Source: Atherinomorus stipes
Taxonomy: Eukaryota; Chordata; Actinopteri; Atheriniformes; Atherinidae
Direction: 5' to 3'
Length of the DNA stretch: 64,000 nucleotides
NCBI GenBank assembly: GCA_023101725.1
Contig: JALJCO010001053.1
Coordinates: 98,551-162,550, forward strand
The position numbers and the translations under genes are program-made. Position 1 is the first letter of the stretch; every line of letters starts with the position of its first letter. This document shows positions 12,330 to 35,100 of this stretch, one piece after another. Under the pieces are notes generated by a model. The model saw only the letters and a program-made list of their open reading frames with translations. It did not search any database and had not been told where the DNA came from.

Positions 12330-15300
12330 CACAAATATTCACCAGGATTAAACTTTGACACACAAAGTTGCAGCATGGGCACCGACCCTCCTCATTTCCA
12401 AATTATTGACATCAGCCTTCCTGCCACTGGAAAAAGTTGCTCACTGGCCGCTCGGTATTACAGCGGCTGCGGTTATGGCCTCAACTCGCATATCTTACTA
12501 TATTTAGCACCTGTATACATCTCCATCTGTCAACCAAGAGTGAAAGCTTAGTGGTTTACATGCCATGAACGAGTATGTCAAAATATCAAATTAAAAATCT
12601 GAATATATAAAAAAAGAACATCCCACCAGTTCAACCACTTCTTATTCTGACGTATTCTAATATTAACATTGATCTCAACTGCATTCATCTTTTACTATGA
12701 ATATCCCTTTAAACAAAGCAGTTTTTATGAATTCAGCTCAAATGTGCCTCTTGGTGTCAAGGTGACCCTCTTGTGTCATATCTCATAGCTTTGCCTGCAG
12801 TAGCTCTCGCCCTCATGCCAGTCCCGGAATAGATTTCTTCACCGCGCGCTGCTCTGTCTCTAATGTTGTATCACATTCGCCACGCGTGGGCCCCTCTAAG
12901 ACCCCTCCAGCCCCAGAACATGACTCTTAATCGGGATCAATCCCCTCGGTTGACATGCCTGTTAAACTTGCAGGTTTTACATCAAGTTGTGAAAGCAAAA
13001 TATGCAGAAGAATTTGGTAATAAGTCCTGAAAACTTGCTGAGGTAAGATTTAAAAATTAAAATTAGTATCAAGTGAAGTAGTCACTGTGTGAGAAAGCGG
13101 CAACAATATGTTTAAGAGGATACAGAAGAACAGAATGTCTGTCACTTTTAAATTTTCTCCATTTTCTTCAAAATCATCAGGATCTCAAGCCAAACTGCTT
13201 GGATAGAAGAAATTTAAAAGATATTAATTAAGAAGATAAAACATACGAGAAAGAGGAAGGCATAAAAGAACTAACCGGGGGGGGTTGATAATTTGATTAG
13301 TCATAAATGTTTAATATTCTGGAGCTTTAACGAAGTACCATTTACACTCACAAAACTAAAACTTTATTAAAGCAACATTACTGAACTTTGGCAGATTTTT
13401 TTTTCACTGTGCTTCCCCCTAAGAACCACTAATTTGGCCTCCATCTTTGATCCTGTCTCTTCCCTGAGATCTCTCCAGCCAGTAAAAGTCAATCTTATTT
13501 CTTGCTCTGTCACTTTCTCATTTTCCTTTCTTCTCTTCCTCCAAAACATTCGGTAGGTGTTCGAAATGGGACAGATCCATTTACTGATGTGATGCGGTGC
13601 CAGAAGGTAAATCCCAGCCCTCACTTGATGCTTTAAAAAAAGTTATTTAGCTGTTTATCTGCCTTGGGACACTGCAGGTCACCAGTAATTCCAGAAATGT
13701 GCCTAATAAATGTCAGTTCATCATGAAAATGAGTCAGAAGCACAAAATTTAAAGTAAGAAACTAATATAGTATGTTAGTTTCCTTAATAGCCTTTAGGGG
13801 ACGCCAAAGTGCTAAATTAATCTATACATATATGCATATATTGTAACAGATTGTCATCCGTGTTTTTTAATAAACTGTGCAGTATAATGTTATTATATGG
13901 TGTAAAATTACATCAAGCCCATAGTTATTTCTACAACCTTGCACTGTAAATCAATGTATAGTAATATATTCTTAAAACTAATTCTATGGCATCAAATAAA
14001 GAACTTTTTTTTGTACAATGTGTTGTTTCTACATCTTTTTGTGAACTTGTTTACACTTACAAGAAAATGTGTGATGATACTGTTTGCATACTGGTTAAAA
14101 ATGCATGAAGGATTTTGGTTTATAATTTAATTTGGATCCCCATTAGCTGCAGCAAAACAGCAGCTTTTATTCTTGGGGTCCAACAAGGCCACAATAAAAG
14201 GAAAAAAATGAGACTTTGAGACTGAAACTTTGAAAAAATAAAAATTGAAGGCATATGTTCAGGCATCATGATACCTGCTGACACTGATGTATCTGTATCA
14301 TTCTTAACATTCTTATCATTCTTGGCCAGTCTTTTTTTTTTTTTTTCTGGTGTTTTTACGCCTCACTTCAACCACGTACGGCTGACAATGAAGCCCAAAA
14401 ATGAAAAGTTGTTGGAAAATATTGGGTCAGACACTAAGAAACCAACTTGTATTTAATTATTTTGCATGACAGTGTACCACACATCACATTTTTTAACCTC
14501 TAATATTTTCTGCAAAATCCTACTTACAGCGACAGTTGTTAGTAATGCAAAATATTACCATCCAACATTTATTGAACACAAAACCTATAACATCTTTGAT
14601 GCTCAGCAAGTGTTACTTTCTGATATTTTCTGCTGAACTGCTGTATTTTTCACAGTGGATCAACACCACTGCAAAGAGATGATGCTGGATGACACTGAAA
14701 ACTGTCAGAGTGAGACAGGCTTGTTTTCTTTAACAGCATTTTATGTATTTTTCTTGGTGAGTTCCCAAAATGTAGTAATTAAAGTAACATTTAAGTGTCT
14801 AAAACAACATAGAAACAAAAAGTGTCTGAGAAGAAGGCTCCACAGAAATAGAGACTTGTACTTTTACATCTTGAGACACACACACACACACTCTAAATGT
14901 GAAACACTGTTTCTTTTGTATGGCCTCAGATGGGAACATAAACCCCCTCCAACCAGATACTCCACAGCTTGTGACTTCTTGTGCAATAAAAAAAAAAAGG
15001 TCTAAAATAGACATTAGCTGAATATGCTAATGTAACATGCTGGAGTATTACTACATAATGACTTAATCAGCTTCTGTGTTGGTGGCGTATTTGTTGTGTG
15101 CAGCCATAAAACTGTCCTTGCAGTGAACCTGCAGGTTGGGACTTTCCGTGAAGCTGTGGAAATCTCTATTTCTGTTTATCTCTGAAAGAGCCTGTTGTCA
15201 ATGTGAGGACAAGAATTAGGAAGTCCTTAAATAACCAACATTAGCATTACAAAGTTGCTCCCTTGTGATTAAATGTGGATTTTTTTGCTCCCAGAGCTTT

Positions 15301-17390
15301 TAATTAAACTTTTTCTTGGAAGTTATCTTGTAAACCCCTGGACGTTTTTTTTTCTTTTCATTCATTCTTTTCTTGAGCTGTGACTCCACCTCTTCGTTGG
15401 TGAGCAGCTGCCTCCCAGACGTCACTGATTTAATGAGGCTGCCATGCCGTCTCTGCTGCCAGGCTTATTGTCCTGTCGGCCTGTGCAGACTTCAGTCCCA
15501 GCCACAGGCCTGATCTCACTGCTACAGTTTGTCACACAAGCAGTTTAAAACCTTCCCACACTTCCATCCACAACAAAAGCTCATCTGTTTCCCTGCAAGC
15601 TGAGAAACTGACGTCTACTCCTTTACTCTGATCTACCTTTACTCACTGTCCTACTTGAGTAATTGGCTTCACACTGATCCTCTCCTAGCAATAACAAACT
15701 CATGGTGAATGAAACGACCGGCAACATTTAGGGCACGCTTTCTGCGCTAATGTGTGGTGAGAGCAGATGATATCAGCTACTGCATTTGCAGAAGGTCAGC
15801 TTTCAATGTCAGTGAGTCATTCTGTTGATAAAACAAAGTTCTTGTCATTTTTGCCTTTTGCAAGTTTATATTTTGTTCATATAACACTGACAGTTTATTT
15901 TCTTTACACTTATTTATAATAAATACCATAATAGTGACACCTGACATGACTTAAAGCAGATATTCTGAAAAAGTAGAAGTTATTCTAAGATCAACTTAAA
16001 TATTCTGCAACATAAATTAAAGGAGAGAAGCAGTTTCTCAGCATACCTTTGTCCTCTCTGGTCAGCGCTGAATGAGTTACTAGATGAGGAGCAGCACAAA
16101 GTGTGACTTGCATTCACAGACGAAGCCACAAGTCAGCAGACAGGCAGACGTGCATGCTGGTGCTGGCACGGGAATAACAAGGTGGACAAGCTGTGCAGAA
16201 GTCTCTCTCTGCCTCTCTCACCCACCCCACCTTCAAAATCCATGACATAACAGTTGGCAGGAGAGGAGTCAGTGACTTTGAGGTCCATCCAAACAGAGAA
16301 ACATTGCAAATAATGTAAGTGAACGCTGAAATATTCATTAAAAGATGGTTATGATTTATTTTAATTCAAACTTTGACCTGTGTTGAGTGTTTCTGAGAAG
16401 GTCAGTGGGTGTCAGTGTTTCACTTCGGTCAACAGTCTCTCGAGTTTTATGTTCGCTGTCCAAACAGCAGATTATCACTGAGTCCACAGAGAGCACAGCA
16501 GGAGCTGGTGACACTGAGTGGAAAATATATGTCAGGCAGGGAGAAGAGCTATTTGTAACGCTGAATTTTCCAGCCTCTAGCGCCCTCTGCTGGCGACATG
16601 CGTCACAAGTTTCAGCTGTGCCACGAAATTTTTGTGCACCGTCATGAGTACAAATTTAGAATTCCCTAAAGTAAACAAGATTTTTCCTATTTTCCATAAA
16701 AATTATATTTCTTTCCTCCCTGCCATGCTTCTCCTTTTAATTTCTCCTTTTAAAAGCATTAATATCATTCAAAATAACTGTATGAACACTAACTCTAATT
16801 GTCTATTTATTCTTTTTATGCTTGGCTCAAGAAATATTTGACAAAAAATCCATTGTTTTAAATGTGAAGTTTTTATTTGCATATTTAACGAAATTGAATA
16901 AATAACTCAACATATAAACAAAGAAAATTTGCATATGTACCGTATATTACCACGTGACAGTTATTGTAGTCCAAAAGGCGTCCACCAGGGGGCAGACGAT
17001 CAGTGTAATCAGTAAATCTAACTGTATTCTGAAGCTGTTAAGTGTATATGGTAAAAATGTTCATAAATAAATTGTTTAAAAAAAAAAAAAAAAGAAAAAA
17101 AAAATCTAACTGTATTCATATTGCACTTTTTCAAGGAGATTGCAAATCAAATGTTTAATGGAGCAAATAAAACACAAGTAGAAAATAAATTAGAAAATAA
17201 ATTATAACGTCAAATTATAAAACTGATCAAGAGAACAAATTTGGACAATTGTATAATATTAAAAAACAATGAAAAGACAAAAAAAATTAGTTAAAACCAA
17301 TTTAGATGAAGGACAATTAAAATGGGGGAGAAATATTAAGCTAAAATATTAATATGCTGTGTCATAGAGGTAAGTTTTAATGTCTGACTG
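12330..17390. other. Upstream of the bcl2l13 terminal exon; repeats, no exon recognised
   Basis: The remaining bcl2l13 exons would be expected here on the minus strand. I scanned for splice-flanked BH-domain coding (for example a GWNKILVPL-like block) and found none. What can be seen: a LINE/SINE-tail-like segment at 14128-14190 (GGATCCCCATTAGCTGCAGC), a short CA tract at 14876-14891, a long A tract at 17079-17103, and unclassified AT-rich DNA. The 85-aa minus open frame at 13367-13624 has no recognised domain. Confidence 0.4.
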
Positions 17391-17399
17391 CTGGATCTA

Positions 17400-17840
17400 C
17401 AGGAGATGAGCCCAGTGGCTTCAGACTTAAACCCAACTGAGCATCTCTGGAGAGACCTGAAAATGTCTGTCCACCACCATTCACCATCCAACCTGACAGA
17501 ACTGCAGAGGATCTGCAAGGAAGAATGCAGAAGATCCCAAATCCAGGTGTGAAACACTTGTTGCATCATTCCCAAGAAGACTCATGGATGTACGAGCTCA
17601 GAAGCTGCTTCTACTCAGTACTGAGCAAAGTACTGAATACTTATGACCATGTCATATTTCAACTTTTCTTTTTTAATAAATTTGAAAAAAAAAAAAACAT
17701 TTCTGTTTTCTCTGTCAAGATGGGGTGCTGAGTGTACGTTAATGAGAAATAAAATGAACTTTTTTTGATTTTGGCAAATGGCTGCAATGAAACAAAGTGT
17801 GAAAAGTTTATAAGGGTCTGAATACTTTCTGTACCCACTG
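17400..17840 (+). mobile_element. 5'-truncated Tc1-like element, transposase C-terminus and right TIR
   Basis: The plus strand contains a degenerate DLNPTEHLWRDLK segment (~17427-17465), the conserved tail of Tc1 transposases. Downstream is the typical right end AAGGGTCTGAATACTTTCTG followed by TACCCACTG and TA. The left part is absent. Confidence 0.8.
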
Positions 17841-17841
17841 T

Positions 17842-18112
17842 ATGTTGGTCCTTTGTTCATGAGCAAGATGCTTTCATTTGTTTTGACAGGCTTGTTTGTT
17901 TGTTTGTTTTTTGATCATTTTTTAAACAAAAATTAAAAATCAACATCTTTTTTCACTAAATTATAATTTAGTACATTTTTCTTTATTATCATTTTTTCTA
18001 TTTTGTTCAGTTTTGCATATTGTTATTATTATTAATATTAATATTATTATTATTGTTATTATCAATTTAGCTTTTTCTTTAATGGGAGTGTATGCAAACT
18101 TTCAAGCACAAC
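17842..18112. mobile_element. Tc1-type MITE relative, right half
   Basis: Starts directly after the Tc1 fragment with TTGGTCCTTTGTTCATGAGC and ends in AATGGGAGTGTATGCAAACT ... AGCACAACTGTA. It resembles the CAGTCGTCCTC family but has a diverged terminus, so it is probably a related subfamily. Confidence 0.55.
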
Positions 18113-18230
18113 TGTACATGAAGAGCACCAATTCATTAATGAGTATTTAATCATTGTTTAATCAAATATGGTATAAATAAGGAAAACAGTTGATAAATTA
18201 ACTTAATTGATTACAACATAAAAAATAACC

Positions 18231-18234
<4 letters not shown>

Positions 18235-18268
<34 letters not shown>
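18235..18268. repeat. (GT)n microsatellite
   Basis: Seventeen or so TG/GT dinucleotides in a row. Confidence 0.95.
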
Positions 18269-18273
<5 letters not shown>

Positions 18274-18663
18274 TTTTTAAAAACAAAAAGTCCGATTAAG
18301 AACAGAAGACAATGTGAGATACATATTTATGTAAAACACAAAAAGACATGTAAATAGTGTTGAAAATAAGATGTCATAAGCCTTTTATACTTCTCAAGAG
18401 CGATATATTGATACCATTTACTTCTTTAGTTTTGGATAAAGTGTATTAAAAGTACAGATTGATTTATTAACATAGCTTTATGCATTTTTATCACTTAAAT
18501 GTTTGATCTAAACGAGAAATATAATCTAGGTACGTCCCTAATACGTGATCAATTTAATCAGCAAACCAACATATATTTCGCCTTTAAAAACCATCAAAAA
18601 ACCAAAAGTCTTAACAGTTTCCTCATTTATATCTTTGCTCCTCAGCGTTTTTCCACCCTTGCA

Positions 18664-18720
18664 TCTGATTGGCTTAACCACCGGAAGTAAACATCATGTG
18701 ACTGCGCAAATCAGCTGATC
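18664..18720 (+). promoter_or_regulatory. Candidate atp6v1e1 promoter elements (CCAAT, ETS, M-box/E-box)
   Basis: Within 220-275 bp of the atp6v1e1 start codon are an inverted CCAAT (GATTGG, ~18667), an ETS-type CCGGAAGT (18681-18688), an M-box/E-box TCATGTGAC (18694-18702) and a CAGCTG E-box (~18712). MITF/TFEB-family factors bind TCATGTGA and the related GTCACGTGAC CLEAR motif, and vertebrate V-ATPase genes are known members of the CLEAR network. The motifs are read directly; function is inferred. Given the head-to-head orientation, bcl2l13 could share this promoter if its first exon lies nearby. Confidence 0.5.
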
Positions 18721-18936
18721 CTCCGTAGACATCTTTAGGAGTCACGACTGCGGCGATTAATTCATACTTTCTCCTCTGTGATTTTAGGGTACATTAAATT
18801 TTATATAAACATCTCATCTTCGGATTAAAACGTCCTCGTTGGAAACGACGGCCTCGTTTCGCCGTTTGAGGTTTTAATTCGCGTGTTTTGGTCTTTTTCT
18901 CTGACAGGCCCCCGCGGATCTGTGACAGCTGCAACC

Positions 18937-27964
<9,028 letters not shown>

Positions 27965-27999
27965 GATCCTCGGCTGTGTTTGAGACAAGCGCTCCTTTT

Positions 28000-28640
28000 T
28001 ATTTTTTATTTTGTCATATGAACGACGTCATTCCTTTGTCTGTGAAATGAAAGTTCTGATGGAGAAGAGATGCATTGTTGTTGTGTGACGTATTGCTGTA
28101 TTTTTTTTTTTCCTGTGCGTTAAGGGACATGATTGAAGCTGCAGCTCGACATCACGCGTGTGCATGCGCAGCTGTAAGGACTGGTTTACTCTGCTGCTCC
28201 TCTTCCATGGTCTCGGTTTACGGCGGTTAGTCAGGATTGGCTGGATGTTTTAACAGGTTCCTCTAATTGGATCAGTCTTCATGACAAACACGGCTTCTCT
28301 CTCACAGTTTTCCGAGTTTCATTAACCTCTGCGGCACATTATAAGCTGCATGGGGCATTGTGTAGCTAATGGATGTCTGCTCCAACCAATCACAGACAAA
28401 TAAATGGTATCCTAGAAACGCAACTGGAGACCGAACTTGACCTTACAGAGTTAATTTATTGATGTTACATCGAGTGTACATTATTCCTTTGTCATGACTT
28501 AAAGAAGGAAGCGGTGATATCATTCCAGAGGGTGCACTGTATGTATATGAGGTTTTCCAGATTAAATTATATGTATGTGTGGTTTTGTTTTGTTTTTGAT
28601 TGTGTCTCAGTGAAAATGTTGTACTGAGTAAAGATAAAAA
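28000..28640 (+). other. atp6v1e1 3' UTR and atp6v1e1-ada2 spacer
   Basis: Follows the stop codon at 27964. AATAAA at 28399 is the likely poly(A) signal, with further A-rich text to about 28640. No separate gene was seen. Confidence 0.5.
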
Positions 28641-28769
28641 ACAACACAAAAACCATTAGTGTCTCTTCTGTGCTCTTTTTGACTGCCCATTCATGCTTCA
28701 TTCATTAGCTTATCACATGGTATTAGTCAGACAAAAATGCCCCAATTATGCGGCCTCTCTCAGTATTTT

Positions 28770-29150
28770 GCTGACATGCTCTTGTGGAAAACAAGCTGAG
28801 CATTTAGTCAGACGGCAGAGCTGAGACGCAGGACACCGGGAGCTTCTGCTTAGCTGTAAGTACGCCTGAAAGCAGCTTGATTTGCTTTAAAAATCTATAT
28901 TTATCTGTTAATGTTCCTGAGAAGTGTCTCTTTTGTCCCTTTCTTGTCTCTCTGTTAAACAATCGAGTTGTGGTCAGCCTGGTTATGTTAAACTTATTTA
29001 ACCACAGGGCCACAAAAAAGAACCTCACCTCTCCTCTCACACTTTAATATAATTTAGTTTTTCCTTCTTTTCAGCGCCAAATAAAGCGATCCTGCTCCTG
29101 TGGAGGATGTTTTAGTAGGAATACAGATCCTTACTGTGGGACACAAGGAC
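28770..29150 (+). other. ada2 5' UTR with a small intron
   Basis: A donor CTTAGCT|GTAAGT (intron starts 28856) and an acceptor TTCCTTCTTTTCAG (ends 29074) suggest a non-coding first exon ending at 28855, joined to 29075-29150 ahead of the ada2 ATG at 29151. The transcription start is not visible. Confidence 0.5.
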
Positions 29151-32100
29151 ATGGTGGTCTTACTCTGCCTGGCTCTGGTTACTTATGTACCCCTTCTATG
29201 GTTTGTGAGGGAGACCGATGGGATGCCTGACCCCAATCACAGGGACCTGCTGATGCGCCAGGAGGCGTCCAGACAGACAGGAGGCTTGTTGACGTTAACA
29301 GCTGCCGAGCAGAAGATGGATGCTTACCTCCGTCGAATAAAGGAGCAGGAAATGTCAGCGGCGCACTTTCTCCCTGCTGTCCACTTCTTCAGGGCAAAGC
29401 CTCTTATTGAAAAGAGTCCAGTTTTCAAACTGCTGCAGAAAATGCCTAAAGGTGATGCTACACACACACATTTTACTGTGATGGAGATAAGAAAAGGAGC
29501 TCTAGATGCAGTAGCTTATTGTTTCCTCTCTTACATCACTGCAGGAATTTCAGCCCATCCTTTACAACATTCCTCTAGTTCATTACAGTTTTTATGCATT
29601 CATTTTTAGTCACAGATCTCTTAAAGTTCAGTCACATAATTTCTATCAGGTTGAGCTCAGGACTTTGGATCATTGAGCCTCTTTTTAAGCCACTCTGCTG
29701 TGAATTTGCTGCTGTGTTTGGGCTCATTGTCCTGCTGCATGACTCTGTTTAGCTTTAGCTCACATATCACTATTCATCCCGCCATTCCTTCCATTCCAGG
29801 TTATGTTTCAGACATGTATGATGAACTTGTGTATGTATATATTACTGTATGTGTGCATGATGAATGCAAGGCAAGGCAGGTTTATTTGTAAAGCACATTT
29901 CATGTAAAGGACCATTCAAAATGCTTTACATTTATAAAACATTAAAATATTACAGCAAAGTCCAATAGAAGCATTAAATAGTACATTTAAACAAACAAAG
30001 AAGAAAATTAATTAGATAATAGCAGAAAAAGAAGAAATAGAAGGAATTGCAAGAAGTAAAAGGTAACACTTTACAGTAATGGTACGATACTTAACTAATG
30101 CGTAACACATGAAGAACTAATACATCAATTAATGCAGGATCTATCATGAATTCCTGCTGCTCATCATGATCTCAAAGTGGATTTATGTGATTACTTCACA
30201 CTCAATAGATCATCGATTAATGAACATTAATTCATGCATTCATTGATATGTTGACAAAATTTTCCCTTTCCGACCAAAATATACTGTTATTTTCATACAA
30301 TTGATTTTTTTTTTTTACTTTTATATTGAAATTTGAAAAAAAATTTTGAACATTTCACTGACAGGTAAACCAGATAACCAAAATAATATTTTGAAAATAA
30401 AACTGCCTTCCAGTTGATTTTGATTCGAGTATGTTTCTGATATCTGTTGTTTTAAAAGAGGCACAATTTGTTGAACAGTTACTTACCTGTAACTCAGGCA
30501 TGGATCACTAGTTACTTCATATTGAATTTGAAGTAACTTTACTAGAGGGTACACATTTATTTTGAAATCATCATTAAGCGAAATCTTAATGGTAGGAATT
30601 TACCTGTAATGAATATATAGCAAGATACCAAGTCTTACATATACAGTAAAAGAGAAAAAAAAATCAACAGTATGAAAATAAATGGTAATATATTTTGGTC
30701 TAAACTTGAAAATTTGTCGACGTCAATAAATGAATAAATTGATGAATAAACAAAAGATTTAATGTTCATTAATTGATGATCTATTAAGTGTGAAATAATC
30801 ACAAAAGTGAGATCATCATTAGCTCTTGATGAGCAACAGGGATTAATGATGGATCCATGGATTAATGCATTAGTTCATCATTTGTTACACATCAGTTATT
30901 GTAAAGTGTTAACAAGTAGGGTAAAACATGGTGAGAACTTAACATTTTTTTCATAGCAAAGGCAGCTGTAAATAGAAAATTCTGAGTGTGAGCCGACCTG
31001 CAGGTTTCTGGGAGTTAGTCCACATGTGAGGAGCATCAAAACTGCAATATAACGAGATGTTTGTCTGATAAGTTGGAATATATGTATGAGTAAAAGTACA
31101 CACAGAATTGTGCAAGAGGGTCGAGCCACTCATCTCTTTATTTTTTAGTTATTTAAGTTTAGAAAATGCTACATGTGTTGGCAAAGGAGTGGCTTGATGT
31201 CTTGTCAGGGTGATGTAAGTTGTCCTTAGTGCAGCATGTAAAAATCACATGTATTTAAATTAAGTCAAGAAAAGATTCACAGAACCACTTTAAAACTATT
31301 TACTATATATTTATCCCCACTAAACAAAGACTACAATAATTATGTAGGTTTATATAACAAATTTATTAATAATATAATTTGAAAAAAAAATCCTCTTTAC
31401 GTACAGAAAAAGAACTATGTTGACAGTACAGGATGGATATCAGCTGTCTCTACTTGGAGAGCTGACAACATTAATTATGATGGTGTGCAGCGATGTGACA
31501 AACAGAACCAAATCTGCAACTTTTATTGACATATCTGAGCTTATAACACCTGCAGGCTGAAGACCCTGTTTTTTATTTCAGAACATCTAATGTCTCTGCC
31601 CTGCAAATCATTACAGACTCATCAAAAGCTGATAATATAAAAATAGAAGTTATTTATCATATTTAAGCTATAAGCAGTTAAATTTAGACAACTTACTGCA
31701 GGCAGCTACTTTCCCAGTCTGACAGCAAGGATGTAACATGGTTTACTGATCAGTCTGATTGCTTTAACATTGATCACATAGAACTGCCACTGAAACTTAA
31801 TGACTCTCTAAACATCTTTTGATATTAAAATGCTTCATACTCTTGTACTCGTTCAATCAGAACGAGGTAACTCGAGAAATTTCTCCAACAAATCACATGC
31901 AGATAAATCACTATTGGTGAGAGATTGATGGACATACCTGTTGAAGACGTTCCTTTAAATTAACTATAACTTGATGTTAAAACATCACCTGGAGAAAGTT
32001 GGGCGGCTCAGACTCTGCCAGGTTGCAGACGTCACATGCCTGTGACACGCCAGCGCATGCAGCTGGGATTAGCTGATAGTTGATGCAGGGACGAAGCCCA

Positions 32101-35100
32101 GCTACCTTCTTCACATTATGTTTATCATTTTTTCTCTTTTTCTGTGAATCCATCCTCTATTTCAATGCCACGAGAGGCTCTTCGTCAGACAAAAGATTTG
32201 TTCTTACAGATACAATGTAAAGACATAAGAGATCAAGCCAGTATAGGGAAACAGCTGCCCTCTGTCTTGTTCACTTTTAAAGTTGTTCTGAGAAAGAAGT
32301 TCTCCAGGTTTTCTGAAAGTTTTCTAAAGTTTTCTTTTGACATTGGCTACGATCTTTTTAAAAGCTTATTTTTAGTCCAGTTCTTGAACTTGAATGTTTT
32401 TAACGAATTGTTTCAACGTAAATAAGGCTCAGAAGTCCAGGGAGGAACCAGTGTCGTGTCTGTACACAACAGAAACTGAAAATAAAACTGTTTTAAACAA
32501 TATACTGTATAGCTTTTTTTCCCCCAGCAGCTTATTACAAAAAAGAACACCCATTCAACAGATATTAATCATTTTAAACCAAAATTACTCCTAAAAAGCT
32601 GTTACCAGATGACAGAACTGGACTGAAAAACGGCTGCAGAAGCTCCGATGGAGGGGTGAACTCTTCCCAGAGCCCAGACCACATTATTAAAGCAGTGTGG
32701 GATCATCTGGACAGATAACAAAACAAAAAGCAGAAACATCCAAAGAAGAACTTTAGGAAATCATTCAAGAAGCCCGGAGAACTGTTCCTGAAGAGGGTGC
32801 GTGTACATACTTATACGGTTGTCTCATTTGCCATTACATTTATTTAATCCATTTAGTGTACACTTTAGAAAGAAAACAAGCTATGAAATATTATATAGAT
32901 ATCCCAAAAATATCCAAGAAAAGTGTTAAAAAGCAATCAGAGAAATATAATTTATAACTTAAAAAAAGAAATAACAGATATTTTAACACTTGTAATTGAT
33001 AAGATGGGGGAAATAAGGACATTGTATTAATAATTAATATGATTAGTAGTATTTCAAAACAATAAATCGCTAAAAAAAACAAAATAGATAATTATGTAAA
33101 GCAATAAATTAGATGGCAAATATAATAACAGAAACATGATGGCAGTACTAGAAAGACACAACAAAGAGACAAGAAATGAAATTAAAAACACTCCCTGACG
33201 GAAAATTGTTGGATTGGTCATTGTCTTTTTTTAAAAATGTAAAAGACAATGACACATGACTATAGAAAGATGGGGAAAAATTATTTTGGTATGAAAAATA
33301 TCACAAAGATAAAAAGAGAGTGCAGTCTTTTCTTCTTATTATTTTTTTCTTTAAAGTTACACAAGGTAAAGATGCTTGTACCAGATCATTCCCTCTTGCC
33401 AATGTCCATCTGCAGTCCCTTTGGCAGGCAGAAAAAAAATTATACATTTAGCACACATTAAAAATATCAAATAGAAAGAAGGTAAGAAAAAAAAACACTT
33501 AAAAGTCACTTTGAAGTATAAATACAATTAGTGGAAAGAATTTATGCCAACAGGCTTGATTTCTAAAACTCCATAACAGGATTCAACATTGCCAACAAGC
33601 TTCTAGTTCAGAGGTCAGATACAAATGACTTAAAAAGTGGGGAAGTAGAACCACGAATGATTTTTGAAAAATAAGCATACGTTTCTTATACGTTACCATG
33701 GTTCCAAAACTTTTTTTTTTTTTTTTTTTTTTTTCCAAATACAAGTCAGCTTTAATGCAAAGTTCAATGGGGTCACTGCATTTGTGTTCCTGAACTTGCT
33801 TCGTCTAGTTGCTCGCTTCTTTGGCACCCTATGTTTAGACATGGGTCGTGTATAGGGCACCTTGAAGAAAGCTTCTCTGGTCTTGTAGCCGGGCTGCTGG
33901 GGAGGCACCTTGGGCTCGTACTGAGGCACCAATGTTTCCAAAACTTAAAGGTACAGTATGTAAAAAAAAATTAAAGGTCAATGGCAGAAAAATGTGATAT
34001 ATAATTCAAAACTATTTCTGTTAATGTGTAATCGCTGCACTCCAGCAGCTGTTATGCGTTTATTTTCTTAGAATGACTCATTTATATCTACTTGCTGGGT
34101 GGTGCACATATGGAGGCTGCCATATTTGTTCCACCATTTTTACTACGGTGTCCCTGAATGGACAAAACAATGTGTGCGAAGTGACAACCATCTGAACTTC
34201 AAAACTGCTGTACCAGCTTTGTTTAATTGGAGTTAGAGCACTGTTTGGGATCAGTAATGCCTTAAAAGACAGAAAAGTAGTTCAGTCACTGGATCCACTC
34301 ACAGATGAAAAATTTTGGCCACTAACAGCCACCGTACATTCACAACAGTGCTTGGAATGTCAAGTTATTTGAAAGAAAACATCTTTTCTTTGCAATACCC
34401 ATCTTTACCATATCAGTAATTCTTACATACTGTACCTTTAAAATCCTCAGTTTAGCAAGTATACAACAGCTGTATTTATTATGCAGTATCTTAATGTCTT
34501 GTTTATAGATTTAGATTTGTTCCATTTGCTTGTGACCAGTATGACATTAAAAGTGTGACAAAAATAAAGATTGTAGCTTCTTCTGGTGAGAGGGAATTTT
34601 TGATACATCAAAGTTGTATTTTAAAGTGCGGTTTGTGTGTTTTATGTCCTTTAAAAAGCTGAGCGTTGGGCCTGATATAACCCCCAGATACTTGAACTTC
34701 ACTACTTACCTCAGCCAAGGAGGTTATGTTTTTGGTAGCGATAATTTGATGTCCGTTTGTCTGTCTGTCAGCAAATTTACAGAAAAAGCACTGGACGGAT
34801 TGATCTAACATTTTCACCAGTCATGTGTCTCAGTCCAAGGACAAACCCATTAAACTTTGGTGGTGATCCGGATCACTTTCTGGATCCAAAAATTTTTTTG
34901 AAGGCTTCTCAATCATTGTGAGATGGGCCAAATTTGGGAATTTTTGCATTTATGTAACTCCATATAAATGACCCGAGTGTTTGGTTAAAGAATTACAAGA
35001 AAGGATCTCAATGAGCTCTATGTTTTGAAAGTTGATCGGGATCCAGAGGTAATTCCAGATACTATGATCCAGAACCCACAAAAATAAGGGAGTTGAGCTG

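Noticed and set aside
13367..13624. 85-aa minus-strand frame between bcl2l13 and atp6v1e1
   Set aside because: Considered as a bcl2l13 exon, but it has no BH-domain likeness and no good splice pair; probably repeat-derived.
15361..15600. GC-richer patch considered as an exon
   Set aside because: Short readable bits such as LTNEEVESQLKK occur, but stops interrupt the frame and no splice pair fits.
29100..29150. Upstream in-frame GTG at 29100 as ada2 start
   Set aside because: The ATG at 29151 has a good context (GACATGG) and directly begins the signal peptide; GTG starts are rare in vertebrates.
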